A stretch of DNA of 64,000 nt from contig NZ_FQZN01000027.1 in assembly GCF_900142015.1 (NCBI RefSeq), positions 1-64,000 on the forward strand. Direction: 5' to 3'. Below the pieces are notes generated by a model. The model was given only the letters and a program-made list of their open reading frames with translations. It was not told where the DNA came from and ran no database searches. The translations under genes were made by a program, and so were the position numbers. This DNA is from Bacteroides stercorirosoris (GTDB lineage Bacteria > Bacteroidota > Bacteroidia > Bacteroidales > Bacteroidaceae). Below are positions 38,301 to 46,616 of this stretch, in pieces; position 1 is the first letter of the stretch; each line of letters begins with the position of its first letter.

Positions 38301-39386
38301 ATCAAAGCTCCACATAGTACGGATATTATTTTCCGCAACGGAACAGAGATAAACTATCAGACAGACAAGGAATCATTCACCGGCGAAGCTGGAATCATCC
38401 GCAGAATGAATGACGGTACTCTTCAACTTGCCTTGATGAAAGGTACAGTTCTTTCCGCCGATGGTCTCTCTATCGAATTATCGAAGACCGGTACGGCTAT
38501 CGCTATGACCCGTACCGGCATCAATACTTGTAAAGGATGCTACAAAAGTGATGGAAAAGCCAGCCTGACATTAAAGGGAGTATCCGATGGTAAATTATAC
38601 ATTGATGGCATCGCACAGCAAGGAACTGCCAACATCCTTTTACCCGAGGGAGAACATTCTATAGAATACGCACGCGAAGCAACCCCTATGCCTACCCGGA
38701 TTATTGATACCGAATATTCCCCAAACGGCACACTTGTCTATCTGGATATACCGACATCAGCCCGGAAGGTAAAAATAGAAATATCCCGGGATAATGCCCA
38801 AACCTGGGAAGAAGCAGGCATTACAGCCCAATCAACATATAAGTTAGCACCGCAACCGGTCGGAAAGATACATATACGGGCAATATCTGTCAACAAAAAG
38901 CATACTGCCGACTTTGCCCAGGAGTATCCAGTCTACACCACAGACCAGGCACCACACTACCCGGAAGGTTTACACCTGAATCTGGATAGTGGAAAAGTAA
39001 CCCTGTCATGGGGAAATGTCTTAGGTACAAAAAAATATCGTATTTACCGGAGAAAAGCCGGAGAAAAAGACTTCACACTCATATTTGAAGGTAAGGCTAA
39101 CCAATATACCGATACAAAAGTCCCCGGAGTGATCAAAGCCTGCAAATTACCCGGCAAACTGGACAATCCAAATCTTGCCGGTGATTCATTCACTGTTTAC
39201 GAATATACCGTTACAGCCGTCAATGGATACGGTGAAAGCGTAAAAGCTCCGATTGCCGACACTCATCCGGCATCCTGGGCCAATTGGTATCCGGCTACAG
39301 AACTGAAATACAAACGTACCTCTGCATTCTGGATGGAACCTTACGTTTCCTCAGCTATGACACCTGAGAAATATTATCCGAACTAA
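35346..39386 (+). CDS. Large secreted lyase-like protein with C-terminal FN3 domain
   Basis: A 1346-residue secreted protein (signal peptide 1-22, ANYAQ). Regions: N-terminal beta-sandwich about 30-390 (FFAELPSGGEFNYTLYVRKG); helical toroid about 400-710 with GRWVESMGIYNWAFL at 602-616 and PPHGAHGGGRIVPRYC at 670-685; beta-sandwich about 740-1000 with RWGHQGQGNSGGLYFY at 779-794, resembling the sheet domain of heparinase- and PL8-like lyases; a small beta domain about 1040-1200; and an FN3 module about 1205-1305. I cannot assign it to a named PL family. First gene of a seven-gene enzyme operon, with GH105 next, which fits a lyase that produces unsaturated ends. A second ATG at 35352 is an alternative start. 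Confidence 0.8.
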   Translation: MTMRNHIIALLLILFSAKANYAQQPVVSQENPMQISRRDCINLSIYDWPRTLLSYPVCFSGTIQSESELDLFDNKQGKSIPFQLSDKVIDNGKLKSAVINFFAELPSGGEFNYTLYVRKGNAPRLSSPVTLRKGVTAWQISDGSFGVEIPAGGIYQNKIIPAPIISILNNQQKIGDNKLHAGHHNVKEVKTSVLESGDLFVECGILYLLDNNSSYYAKIKIIQGYPFVILDEQMENISKQDEIFVDMEWSNFHPTRRYGNWDRQKEVSVDGGLPIDKPIYTNWSQEDPHWTGMGWIEKPAEQMLYRLLPFGGNSTREQIPAISFWETQNAARELGVFVYDHNRWDDQQYGIWQPTPDLSVYFRYDNQKLHFKYPLHSGSRSTAITLYTIEEKQGLVDKFNKCIDKIAMKGGADHSNEMGFRYAMLLHRQYALLNLNRVKDWILEYPVNAKHPDTPFTGKAGSPTAEKFYQQITTSPMAYYMTGLNGFPGIHSISHRPLFGSWVEDYLALYKQLTEEQRKTVDGLLLISAYVNTLEAMNTIRTSLAGTANMAADGWAVPGQMAFLYPEHPMAKEWADFFEKTLEIYGLFYTRPDVKAFESNGGRWVESMGIYNWAFLRPTSATHIALQKSDSKNRFAGKYMVQRGHWMLDMMTAPVLYEDKNGKSLERCYPPHGAHGGGRIVPRYCSVYQLADWMQYYDPLLAENLYWTGPMGPGVETKETHTNWSSVHKKQYPTINKGTNPHLKSTKYTGHGIVLRAGVDTDEELSIHLNQVDKGPNYRWGHQGQGNSGGLYFYAKGKIYTGHENEVVGDHVQNNLDGITNFGVMKNGAFCNIGMNELVAPLYDLGIAQLAELRSAQGEDSFSWPEYLSRSIMLIGTDYFLLYDQTGTNWRAAARFSWFVQKQDEFPQIVFFGKKARPDHWTKGETNNSKGFYRDADGSLLTLVSHKKGAIDVLYGKMVNPSLLNNTSIYEFVPAEKGARTDILHIKAPHSTDIIFRNGTEINYQTDKESFTGEAGIIRRMNDGTLQLALMKGTVLSADGLSIELSKTGTAIAMTRTGINTCKGCYKSDGKASLTLKGVSDGKLYIDGIAQQGTANILLPEGEHSIEYAREATPMPTRIIDTEYSPNGTLVYLDIPTSARKVKIEISRDNAQTWEEAGITAQSTYKLAPQPVGKIHIRAISVNKKHTADFAQEYPVYTTDQAPHYPEGLHLNLDSGKVTLSWGNVLGTKKYRIYRRKAGEKDFTLIFEGKANQYTDTKVPGVIKACKLPGKLDNPNLAGDSFTVYEYTVTAVNGYGESVKAPIADTHPASWANWYPATELKYKRTSAFWMEPYVSSAMTPEKYYPN

Positions 39387-39410
39387 CAATATAAAAAAAT
39401 ACAAGAAAAT

Positions 39411-40610
39411 ATGAGAAGTAAATTATTCACAGCAGTATTGACAGCATGGGCCTTGGCATCTTGTACCCCCAAAGAATGCGGGTATTTTGACAATCTCCCC
39501 CAGGAAGCCGATCCTATCAAAATTGGAAACAAAATTACCAACCGGTTTTTGGAACAGGGACATTCCCAATATGGTAGCCCGCTACGCGTTAATGAACCGA
39601 GGACACAAATCACTTATCCTGACGTGTGTACTTGGTTAGGAGGACTTTGGTTTGCCCAGGAGACAGACAACAAAGAACTTACCGAACGTCTAAAAGCCCG
39701 TTTCGAGCCTCTATTTAGCTCCGAAGCCTACCTACAGCCCAAACCGAACCATGTAGACAATAATGTTTTCGGTGCCCTCCCACTGGAACTTTATCTTCAA
39801 ACCGGCGAAGAACGTTATAAGGCTTTAGGCATGATGTATGCCGACTCCCAATGGGAATTGCCGGAAGGGTGGAAGCTGCAAGAAGGGGAAGTACGTAAAA
39901 GTAATATGTATGGTGATTTCGCCGATGCCAACATCTGCCAGCCTGAACAAAAAGCATGGGCTGATAAAGGATATTCCTGGCAAACTCGTTTCTGGCTGGA
40001 CGATATGTATATGATAACCACCATACAAGCACAGGCCTACCGGGTAACGAACGATTGCAAATACATAAACAGGGCGGCCCGCGAAATGGTGCTTTATCTG
40101 GACTCCATCCAGCAACCTTCAGGCTTGTTCTATCATGCCCCGACAGCTCCATTCTGCTGGGGGCGCGGCAATGGTTGGATGGCAGCAGGCATGTCCGAAT
40201 TGCTTCGGATGCTCCCGGAAAACAATCCGGACCGGGCAGAGATCATGAAAGGATATCTGAAAATGATGGAAAAACTAAAAGATACACAGGATGAGAATGG
40301 CATGTGGAAACAGGTTGTAGATGACATTTCTATGTGGGAAGAAACTTCCGGTTCTGCCATGTTCGCATACGCCATGATTACCGGAGTCAAAAAAGGTTGG
40401 TTACCCGCAGAAGAATACGGACCGGTTGCCCGGAATGCTTGGATAGCCCTGACTCACTACGTTAACGAGAAGGGAGATGTAGAAGCCGTGTGTGAAGGTA
40501 CTATGCTGGGAGATAACAGTGAACACTACCGAAACCGCAAGGCCCTGACAGGAGATCTTCACGGACAGGCACCCGTTTTGTGGTGTGCATATGCCTTACT
40601 TGCCAAATAA
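39411..40610 (+). CDS. GH105 unsaturated uronyl hydrolase (lipoprotein)
   Basis: A 399-residue lipoprotein (lipobox LASC, Cys18). It has the alpha/alpha-barrel signatures of GH105/GH88: catalytic-type aspartates in WLDDMYM (Asp197/198), His242, and WGRGNGW at 250-256, which points to GH105. These enzymes remove 4,5-unsaturated uronic acid from the non-reducing end of lyase products by hydrating the double bond. It starts 24 bases after the large lyase-like gene. The second GH105 of the operon (49012) is clearly divergent and may prefer a different linkage. Confidence 0.92.
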   Translation: MRSKLFTAVLTAWALASCTPKECGYFDNLPQEADPIKIGNKITNRFLEQGHSQYGSPLRVNEPRTQITYPDVCTWLGGLWFAQETDNKELTERLKARFEPLFSSEAYLQPKPNHVDNNVFGALPLELYLQTGEERYKALGMMYADSQWELPEGWKLQEGEVRKSNMYGDFADANICQPEQKAWADKGYSWQTRFWLDDMYMITTIQAQAYRVTNDCKYINRAAREMVLYLDSIQQPSGLFYHAPTAPFCWGRGNGWMAAGMSELLRMLPENNPDRAEIMKGYLKMMEKLKDTQDENGMWKQVVDDISMWEETSGSAMFAYAMITGVKKGWLPAEEYGPVARNAWIALTHYVNEKGDVEAVCEGTMLGDNSEHYRNRKALTGDLHGQAPVLWCAYALLAK

Positions 40611-40651
40611 AATCACGTTCTTTGTAATGCAAGAAAATAACCTTACAAAAC

Positions 40652-43219
40652 ATGAAAAACATATTATCAATTACTCAATATTCTTTGCTAACAGTATTTT
40701 TCTTGTGTGCACTTCCATTGTGTGCACAAGAAAAAACACTTGACCGTATGACACGTAGTGAAGTAAAGCAAAGAATTCTTCAGCACATGCAGATTAAAGA
40801 CCACGTAACATTCTATCACAGCAATGATAAAGATATTTACGCCGCTTACGATCTGGTAAATTCAGGTGATAAAAAAGAAATGCTTCAGGGAAAAACAATT
40901 CTTCTGGGTATTCTGGACGCTTTTGATAGCAATAAAGGACAACCCCGCACACTGGAGATATCCTTCTTTGCCCGCGAAAAATTCTTTGACTCCCTACGCA
41001 TACTCAAAGAAAGAAATATGATGGATACCGAACTCAATCGCCTATCAGAATCACTTGTAAACCGAATTAGTTTTTGTGAAGAGCGCGGACCCAACAACCG
41101 GGCAGCCAACTATGCAATGGGAGCATTGGCAGCAGCCAGATTATTTCCGAAACACAAAGATGCCAAATTATGGAAAGCTTATGCCGAAGCTGTATGGAAC
41201 GACTGGTATGAGCCGGGAGACAGTTATGAGCCTGCCTATGTAGCCCACAATATTCCGCGCCTGATAGCTTTAGGAATAAAACTCGGAAAACAGAAAGAAT
41301 TAAAAGGAGACAAACTGAAACAAGTGTATTACAAGTTCAGAAACCATGTCAGTTCTTCCGGGCTGGTATGTTCCACCGGTGATGGAGAACCTTACGATCA
41401 GGAATCATACGTAAAAGCTTTTGCCGCTATTATGGAGGTATGCCCTGACCCGACCATCTTATGGGCACTGAAAAAGACATATCTGGCAGGCAACATGAAA
41501 AGCGGGAGACTCTCGGAAGAGGCTTTTAAAAAAGCATATCCCCAGTATGTCGGCATGGAAACGAAAGTGCCGGAAATGCAGGCATCCGTACAATGCCTCT
41601 TTCCTGCCACCTATCAGAGTAAAGACCGCCTGATATTAGCCCCCTCGCGCAAGGTTGGTGCACCCTTTGCACAATTCTGGATTCAGGACGATTGCAACGT
41701 CCTCTATCATGGAGGTATTTCGGATACCCGTGGGGATCTGATACACTACGAAGTGGACGGAACCATGATTATCGCAGACAGAGGGCGCTACGAATGGCCG
41801 GCATGGAACAATACCCTGCTGGTTTCCGAACCGGATGCACAGTATCCTTTCCGCCAGACTACGGGAGTTTATTCCGGACGATGGTATAACTCTTCCGCCA
41901 ATATGCGTGTCACCAGGGGGTATATGCCTTCAGAGCGATACACCATTAATTCCCAAAAATCGACTGATGTACATTATGCACTGACTGACCAGAAAGCCCC
42001 GTATGGATATATGTGGGGAAATCCGGAAGCAGTGGCAGGCAATAATGACCTGATAAACCTTCGTGAAATCAGACTGGAGTTCGCATTGCTTCCTGTCGAA
42101 GGAGAAGAATCGGTAGGCAAAGTGTTTCCTGGAAGAACTTGGTTCGGTGGGTATGAGAAGCGTAATGTATGCCCTTCTGATGTTCCTGTAGATATTTATA
42201 TCAGCAATCTGTTCATTGCCGGAGATAAAGGAGAAAAAGTTATGGTTCCTTTCGATAAACTGACGGATAAGATATCATTCGGCTTTATAGCTCCCGACAA
42301 GACACAACAATTTCCGGAAACGGAATTAGCCAAAGAAGACTATGCAATTGTGACTGATTCCGAAACCGGAAAACAGGTGCTACGCATCCGCACCAAATAT
42401 GGGCGTACCGTTCTCCGTATCCAAATGAACGAGCAAATCAATGTAAACGACGATTACAGTCGCATCGGATTATCCTATAAATACGTAACCCCGATAAAAG
42501 GATGGACAAGGGTACCTATTTTAATTGCTTTCAATGATAATGACATGAAGCATAATTTGCGCCTGGATCGCCAACAAGGTGGTATTCTGACCGATGCCAA
42601 AGCCGAAAATAAGGCGGAAGACAGTTATGGTTCTGTATCTTACAAGGAAATATGGACACACGATTCATCCTGGAAAAGAAGCAGTATTCTGACAAAAGAA
42701 GGTTTCCTGATTGTATTGGACGAATTTCGACCTGGAAAAGCAGCTGACAAACTGGTTGCCGGCCCGGTATGGCATGTTCCCTCCGCTCCCCATTGCGGTA
42801 ATTCGGATGGGCCGACCGCCGATTGGTTTGATGCTTCCCTGTTACACTATCCAGCACATGCACGTGCATTCACCGATAAGTATGGCGAAGGAAACAAAAA
42901 CTTATTCATAGCTTTTGATGCACCAGCCGGATACGAAAACGGTATTCAATATCAACCCAAACATTGGAAGAATGATGATTATGCCATCTATAGCAAATGT
43001 GCGCTGGAAGCAGGAAAAGCGATACGCTGGCTATCCGTTTTAATTCCCCACTCTGCAAACATGGATGCTATAAAACTGTCCAAAGACGTAAAAATCAAGA
43101 ATCAGGGAGAAAAGGGCTATACAGTAAATATCAAATGGCGAGATCGGGTTGCAACTCCTGTCAACCTGGAAATATACATGGGAATTAATGATGATTGGAA
43201 AGTAATACGTAACAAATAA
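40652..43219 (+). CDS. Heparinase II/III-like protein
   Basis: An 855-residue secreted or periplasmic protein with a signal peptide ending LCAQ (residue 26). The helical toroid covers about 35-300, with RGPNNRAANYAMGAL at 145-159, an Asn/Arg cluster where heparinase-type lyases neutralise the uronate. The beta-sandwich begins near 310, with LYHGGISDTRGDLIHYE (His353), a likely catalytic region, and IADRGRYEWPAWNNTLL, which strongly resembles the heparinase II/III domain. It is a diverged paralogue of 28760 (LFP..KDAKLWKAYAEAVW; AENKAEDSYG). Probable exo- or oligo-uronide lyase; substrate unknown. Confidence 0.82.
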   Translation: MKNILSITQYSLLTVFFLCALPLCAQEKTLDRMTRSEVKQRILQHMQIKDHVTFYHSNDKDIYAAYDLVNSGDKKEMLQGKTILLGILDAFDSNKGQPRTLEISFFAREKFFDSLRILKERNMMDTELNRLSESLVNRISFCEERGPNNRAANYAMGALAAARLFPKHKDAKLWKAYAEAVWNDWYEPGDSYEPAYVAHNIPRLIALGIKLGKQKELKGDKLKQVYYKFRNHVSSSGLVCSTGDGEPYDQESYVKAFAAIMEVCPDPTILWALKKTYLAGNMKSGRLSEEAFKKAYPQYVGMETKVPEMQASVQCLFPATYQSKDRLILAPSRKVGAPFAQFWIQDDCNVLYHGGISDTRGDLIHYEVDGTMIIADRGRYEWPAWNNTLLVSEPDAQYPFRQTTGVYSGRWYNSSANMRVTRGYMPSERYTINSQKSTDVHYALTDQKAPYGYMWGNPEAVAGNNDLINLREIRLEFALLPVEGEESVGKVFPGRTWFGGYEKRNVCPSDVPVDIYISNLFIAGDKGEKVMVPFDKLTDKISFGFIAPDKTQQFPETELAKEDYAIVTDSETGKQVLRIRTKYGRTVLRIQMNEQINVNDDYSRIGLSYKYVTPIKGWTRVPILIAFNDNDMKHNLRLDRQQGGILTDAKAENKAEDSYGSVSYKEIWTHDSSWKRSSILTKEGFLIVLDEFRPGKAADKLVAGPVWHVPSAPHCGNSDGPTADWFDASLLHYPAHARAFTDKYGEGNKNLFIAFDAPAGYENGIQYQPKHWKNDDYAIYSKCALEAGKAIRWLSVLIPHSANMDAIKLSKDVKIKNQGEKGYTVNIKWRDRVATPVNLEIYMGINDDWKVIRNK

Positions 43220-43227
43220 AAAGAGTC

Positions 43228-44523
43228 ATGAATATAAAATATTATTTCACCGTAAGTTGTTTCATTCTGTCAGGAGGATTGGCTGTTCTCACTGGTTGCA
43301 CCTCTCCCCAGCCCTTGAAGGAGTTTACTATAGAAAACACGCTGAATGTGAACCGTGAGGACGAAGCTCTGATACTTACACGTACACAGCTCAATCCGAC
43401 AGACAATCTTCTTCAGCCTGCCATAACCAACGAACAGGGAAAATACATTCCCTGTCAACTGGACGACCTGGATGGAGACGGAAAATGGGACGAACTGGCA
43501 TTCGTGTACACCTTGGCACCTTCAGAAAAAACGAAACTGAATATACAGTGGCTTAAACCGGAAGAATACCCGGTTTTTACTCCACGCACCAATATCCGTT
43601 ATGGAAAAATGACTTCTCCTGGGGTTATAGAAGAACTATCCAAAGATGTACATGACAAATACAACCTTCCACGTGGAAGTGAAATGTATCCTTATCAAAT
43701 GGACGGCCCCGTTTGGGAAAATGACAAGATGGGGTTCCGGCAATACTTTGATGGTCGTAACTGCTGCGATGTTTTCGGTAAGAGAATCCCTGAAATGGTC
43801 TTAGACACCGTTGGCATCAATGCAGAAGGACATCCGGCAAATACCTACCAGGTAGTACGCGAATGGGGCTGCGACATTCTGAGTGCCGCCAACTCGTTCG
43901 GACTTGGAGGACTCGCCATGCAGATTCCGGATAGTCTGGTACGTATGGGCGTCCCCGCTTCACTTACGGAAGACGTCATTGACTCTACTTTTTATGAGTT
44001 GGTGACCGAAGGCCCCGTCCGTTCTATTATCCGTTTGAGCTATGACGGTTGGCAAATAAAGGACAGCAAAATAAACCTTTGCGAAGAAGTAAGCATCTGG
44101 GCCGGGAGATACGGATATGAAAAGAAAATACGGACTTCTCCCTTGCCACAGGATTACTTTCTAGTGAGCGGCATCGTCAATAATCTGAATACCCAGCCTT
44201 TTACGAAAGAAGAATATGAAGGGAAACAACATGCCATACTGACCCACGACAAACAGACCGTGAATGGCAGTTTTTATTTCGGCATGGGATTGTTGGTGCC
44301 TGCCACTAATTTAGTAGAAACCTTCCACACACCGGAAGAAAATGCAGATATTATAAAAACCTGGTGTGTAAAAATGAAGCCCGATGCAAACGGAGAATAC
44401 AACTTCCGGATCTATGCAGCCTGGGAGCTGAGAGATGAGCAATTCCGTGAGCGGGAAGCATTCACCGCTCTGATTGCCCATGAGGCACAACGCATCAATC
44501 ACCCTGTTATCATTCATTTATAG
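43228..44523 (+). CDS. DUF4861 family lipoprotein
   Basis: A 431-residue lipoprotein (lipobox VLTGC near residue 24). The body is beta-rich (IRLSYDGWQIKDSKINLCEEVSIWAGRYGYEKKIRTS), starting with an N-terminal region on carbohydrate-like context (QLDDLDGDGKWDELAFVY). It matches Bacteroidetes DUF4861 proteins, which are often found beside GH105 and GH88 enzymes in uronide-degrading loci. Biochemical function is unknown to me. The start codon follows the previous stop by 8 bases, so it is part of the operon. Confidence 0.8.
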   Translation: MNIKYYFTVSCFILSGGLAVLTGCTSPQPLKEFTIENTLNVNREDEALILTRTQLNPTDNLLQPAITNEQGKYIPCQLDDLDGDGKWDELAFVYTLAPSEKTKLNIQWLKPEEYPVFTPRTNIRYGKMTSPGVIEELSKDVHDKYNLPRGSEMYPYQMDGPVWENDKMGFRQYFDGRNCCDVFGKRIPEMVLDTVGINAEGHPANTYQVVREWGCDILSAANSFGLGGLAMQIPDSLVRMGVPASLTEDVIDSTFYELVTEGPVRSIIRLSYDGWQIKDSKINLCEEVSIWAGRYGYEKKIRTSPLPQDYFLVSGIVNNLNTQPFTKEEYEGKQHAILTHDKQTVNGSFYFGMGLLVPATNLVETFHTPEENADIIKTWCVKMKPDANGEYNFRIYAAWELRDEQFREREAFTALIAHEAQRINHPVIIHL

Positions 44524-44534
44524 GACACGAGGGT

Positions 44535-46607
44535 ATGAAGAAATTGCTAATCAGTAGTCTGGTCTTCTTAGGTTGTTTTATATCAGTCCGTGGACAAGTC
44601 TATATAGGCTCTGCATATTATCCGGAACACGTGGATAGCAAACAAGTGGAAAAAGATGCATGCCTCATGAAAGAAGCCTGTTTCAACGTTGCACGGATGG
44701 GTGATTTTGCCTGGCACAGTATGGAGCCCGAAGATGGAAAATTCACATTCGAATGGTTGGACCATGCCGTACAGATACTATCACAGTATGGAATACAATC
44801 ATTGCTATGTACTCCCACTGCCGCCATCCCTAAATGGATGCACGACGCACATTCTGAAATAATGATTATGGGAGCGGATGGAAAAAGAAAACCTTACGGA
44901 CGTCGGCGCCACGCCTGTCTCAACAACGAGGATTACCGCCAATACAGTTTACGTATCGCACACAAGCTGGCCGAGCGCTACAAAAACAATAAATCCATTA
45001 TCGGATTTCAGATAGACAACGAGTTGGCAACCGAAGAACCATACTGTTACTGTCCGGAATGCCTGAAGAAATTTCAGACTTGGTTGAAACAGAAATACCA
45101 CACAATAGGCAACTTAAACCGGGCATGGGGAACCATTTTCTGGAGTGAGACATTAAACAATTTTAAACAGGCATGGTTACCCCGCAAAATGGACAATCCA
45201 AGTGCCTATCTGGATTATCAGCAATTTTATTCGGATATAGCTTTGGACTTTTTCCGTATGCAACGGGAAGCTATCAAAGCGGTGGCTCCTAATATGAAAG
45301 TCACCACCAACATCGGAGGAAGCGGTTTTGTAACCACAATGGATCTGTATAAACTATCTGACACCAGTGATGTCCTGTCATTCGACAATTATCCGGTGAA
45401 TGTGACATTGGAACATCTCTATGGGAATGATACAGGACATCCCTTTGATCCCGCCATGACATCTTTCGCCATGCAAATCATACGCGGCGGCAAGTCACGC
45501 CCCATATGGGTGCCCGAAGCACAGATAGGACGCACGGCATTGACACAAAAGGAGATTGTAAAGGAAGGATATCCGCGTTTATGGAATCATCAGCAATTAG
45601 CTTACGGATGCCGTCTATCTGTATTTTTCCCGTTCCGTTCTTTCGAATCCGGACATGAACATTTGATGGCAGGAGTCATAGAATCGGATAACGTCAAGCG
45701 AAGTAAATTTCGTGAATTACAACAGACAGCCCAAGAATTGCAGGAGATTTATATCCAAACCGGTGAAATGTTACCCGTAGCCAAAGCCGCCGTAATCCGT
45801 GACTTCCAGGTAGACTGGGCTTTTGAGAACGGTTATACATTTTGCCCCGACTTGAAATACCTGCGCGAGGTTTATAAGTATTATCATGCCTTACGTTCCC
45901 AGTCAGTTATGACAGACGTTATTTCCTCACAAGCCAACTTGACAAATTATGATTTAATTGTAGTTCCCTATCTGGCTATGGCCTCCCCCGACTTCTGTAA
46001 ACGGCTGGAAGCCGCAACCCAAAAAGGTTCCACAGTTATCCTGACTTGTGTCAGTGGCATACGCAATGCGCAACTACATAAAGCAGATGCTTTAGTCACC
46101 ACCGATTTGCAACAACTGGCGGGCATTGAAGTCGAAGGACAAGAGGCACTATTCGGTCGAAAAAGTAATATACTGACTTATGAACAACAAACCGGATGTT
46201 GTCAGTTCTGGTTCGATCAGATTCGCCTGAAAACAGCTTCAAAACTTGCTTCATTCAGTGGGAATTACTTTAAGGAGATGCCAGCCATCACATGCAATGA
46301 ATATGGAAAAGGAAAAGTATACTATGTAGCTACTGTACCAGAACAGAGCATCGTTGATAAATTAATAACAGAAGCGGTTTACTCCTCTTCAATAGTACCT
46401 TTAGCCCGATGTAAGCACCCGTTAGTCGAAATATCTGAATTAGAAGATACTTCCGGAAAACAATACATCTACGTAGTCAACTTCTCGGATGAAGAGCAAA
46501 CCATTGAACTAAGCACCTACGCCTCAGACATTAAGACAGAAAAGGAATACACTACATCTGCTTCTGTGAAAGCGATGGATTATTTATTAATGCAAATAAA
46601 TCAATAA
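44535..46607 (+). CDS. GH42 beta-galactosidase
   Basis: A 690-residue exported enzyme (signal peptide about 1-20, ending VRGQ). The GH42 TIM barrel starts YIGSAYYPEH. The acid/base Glu163 sits in GFQIDNEL and the nucleophile Glu328 in IWVPEAQIG. CYCPEC at 171-176 supplies cysteines of the family's zinc site. The trimerisation domain (about 400-600) and a small C-terminal beta domain (about 610-690) follow. It should release beta-linked galactose; GH42 also includes alpha-L-arabinopyranosidases, so galactose is probable but not certain. It starts 11 bases after DUF4861. Confidence 0.93.
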   Translation: MKKLLISSLVFLGCFISVRGQVYIGSAYYPEHVDSKQVEKDACLMKEACFNVARMGDFAWHSMEPEDGKFTFEWLDHAVQILSQYGIQSLLCTPTAAIPKWMHDAHSEIMIMGADGKRKPYGRRRHACLNNEDYRQYSLRIAHKLAERYKNNKSIIGFQIDNELATEEPYCYCPECLKKFQTWLKQKYHTIGNLNRAWGTIFWSETLNNFKQAWLPRKMDNPSAYLDYQQFYSDIALDFFRMQREAIKAVAPNMKVTTNIGGSGFVTTMDLYKLSDTSDVLSFDNYPVNVTLEHLYGNDTGHPFDPAMTSFAMQIIRGGKSRPIWVPEAQIGRTALTQKEIVKEGYPRLWNHQQLAYGCRLSVFFPFRSFESGHEHLMAGVIESDNVKRSKFRELQQTAQELQEIYIQTGEMLPVAKAAVIRDFQVDWAFENGYTFCPDLKYLREVYKYYHALRSQSVMTDVISSQANLTNYDLIVVPYLAMASPDFCKRLEAATQKGSTVILTCVSGIRNAQLHKADALVTTDLQQLAGIEVEGQEALFGRKSNILTYEQQTGCCQFWFDQIRLKTASKLASFSGNYFKEMPAITCNEYGKGKVYYVATVPEQSIVDKLITEAVYSSSIVPLARCKHPLVEISELEDTSGKQYIYVVNFSDEEQTIELSTYASDIKTEKEYTTSASVKAMDYLLMQINQ

Positions 46608-46616
46608 ACAATAATT

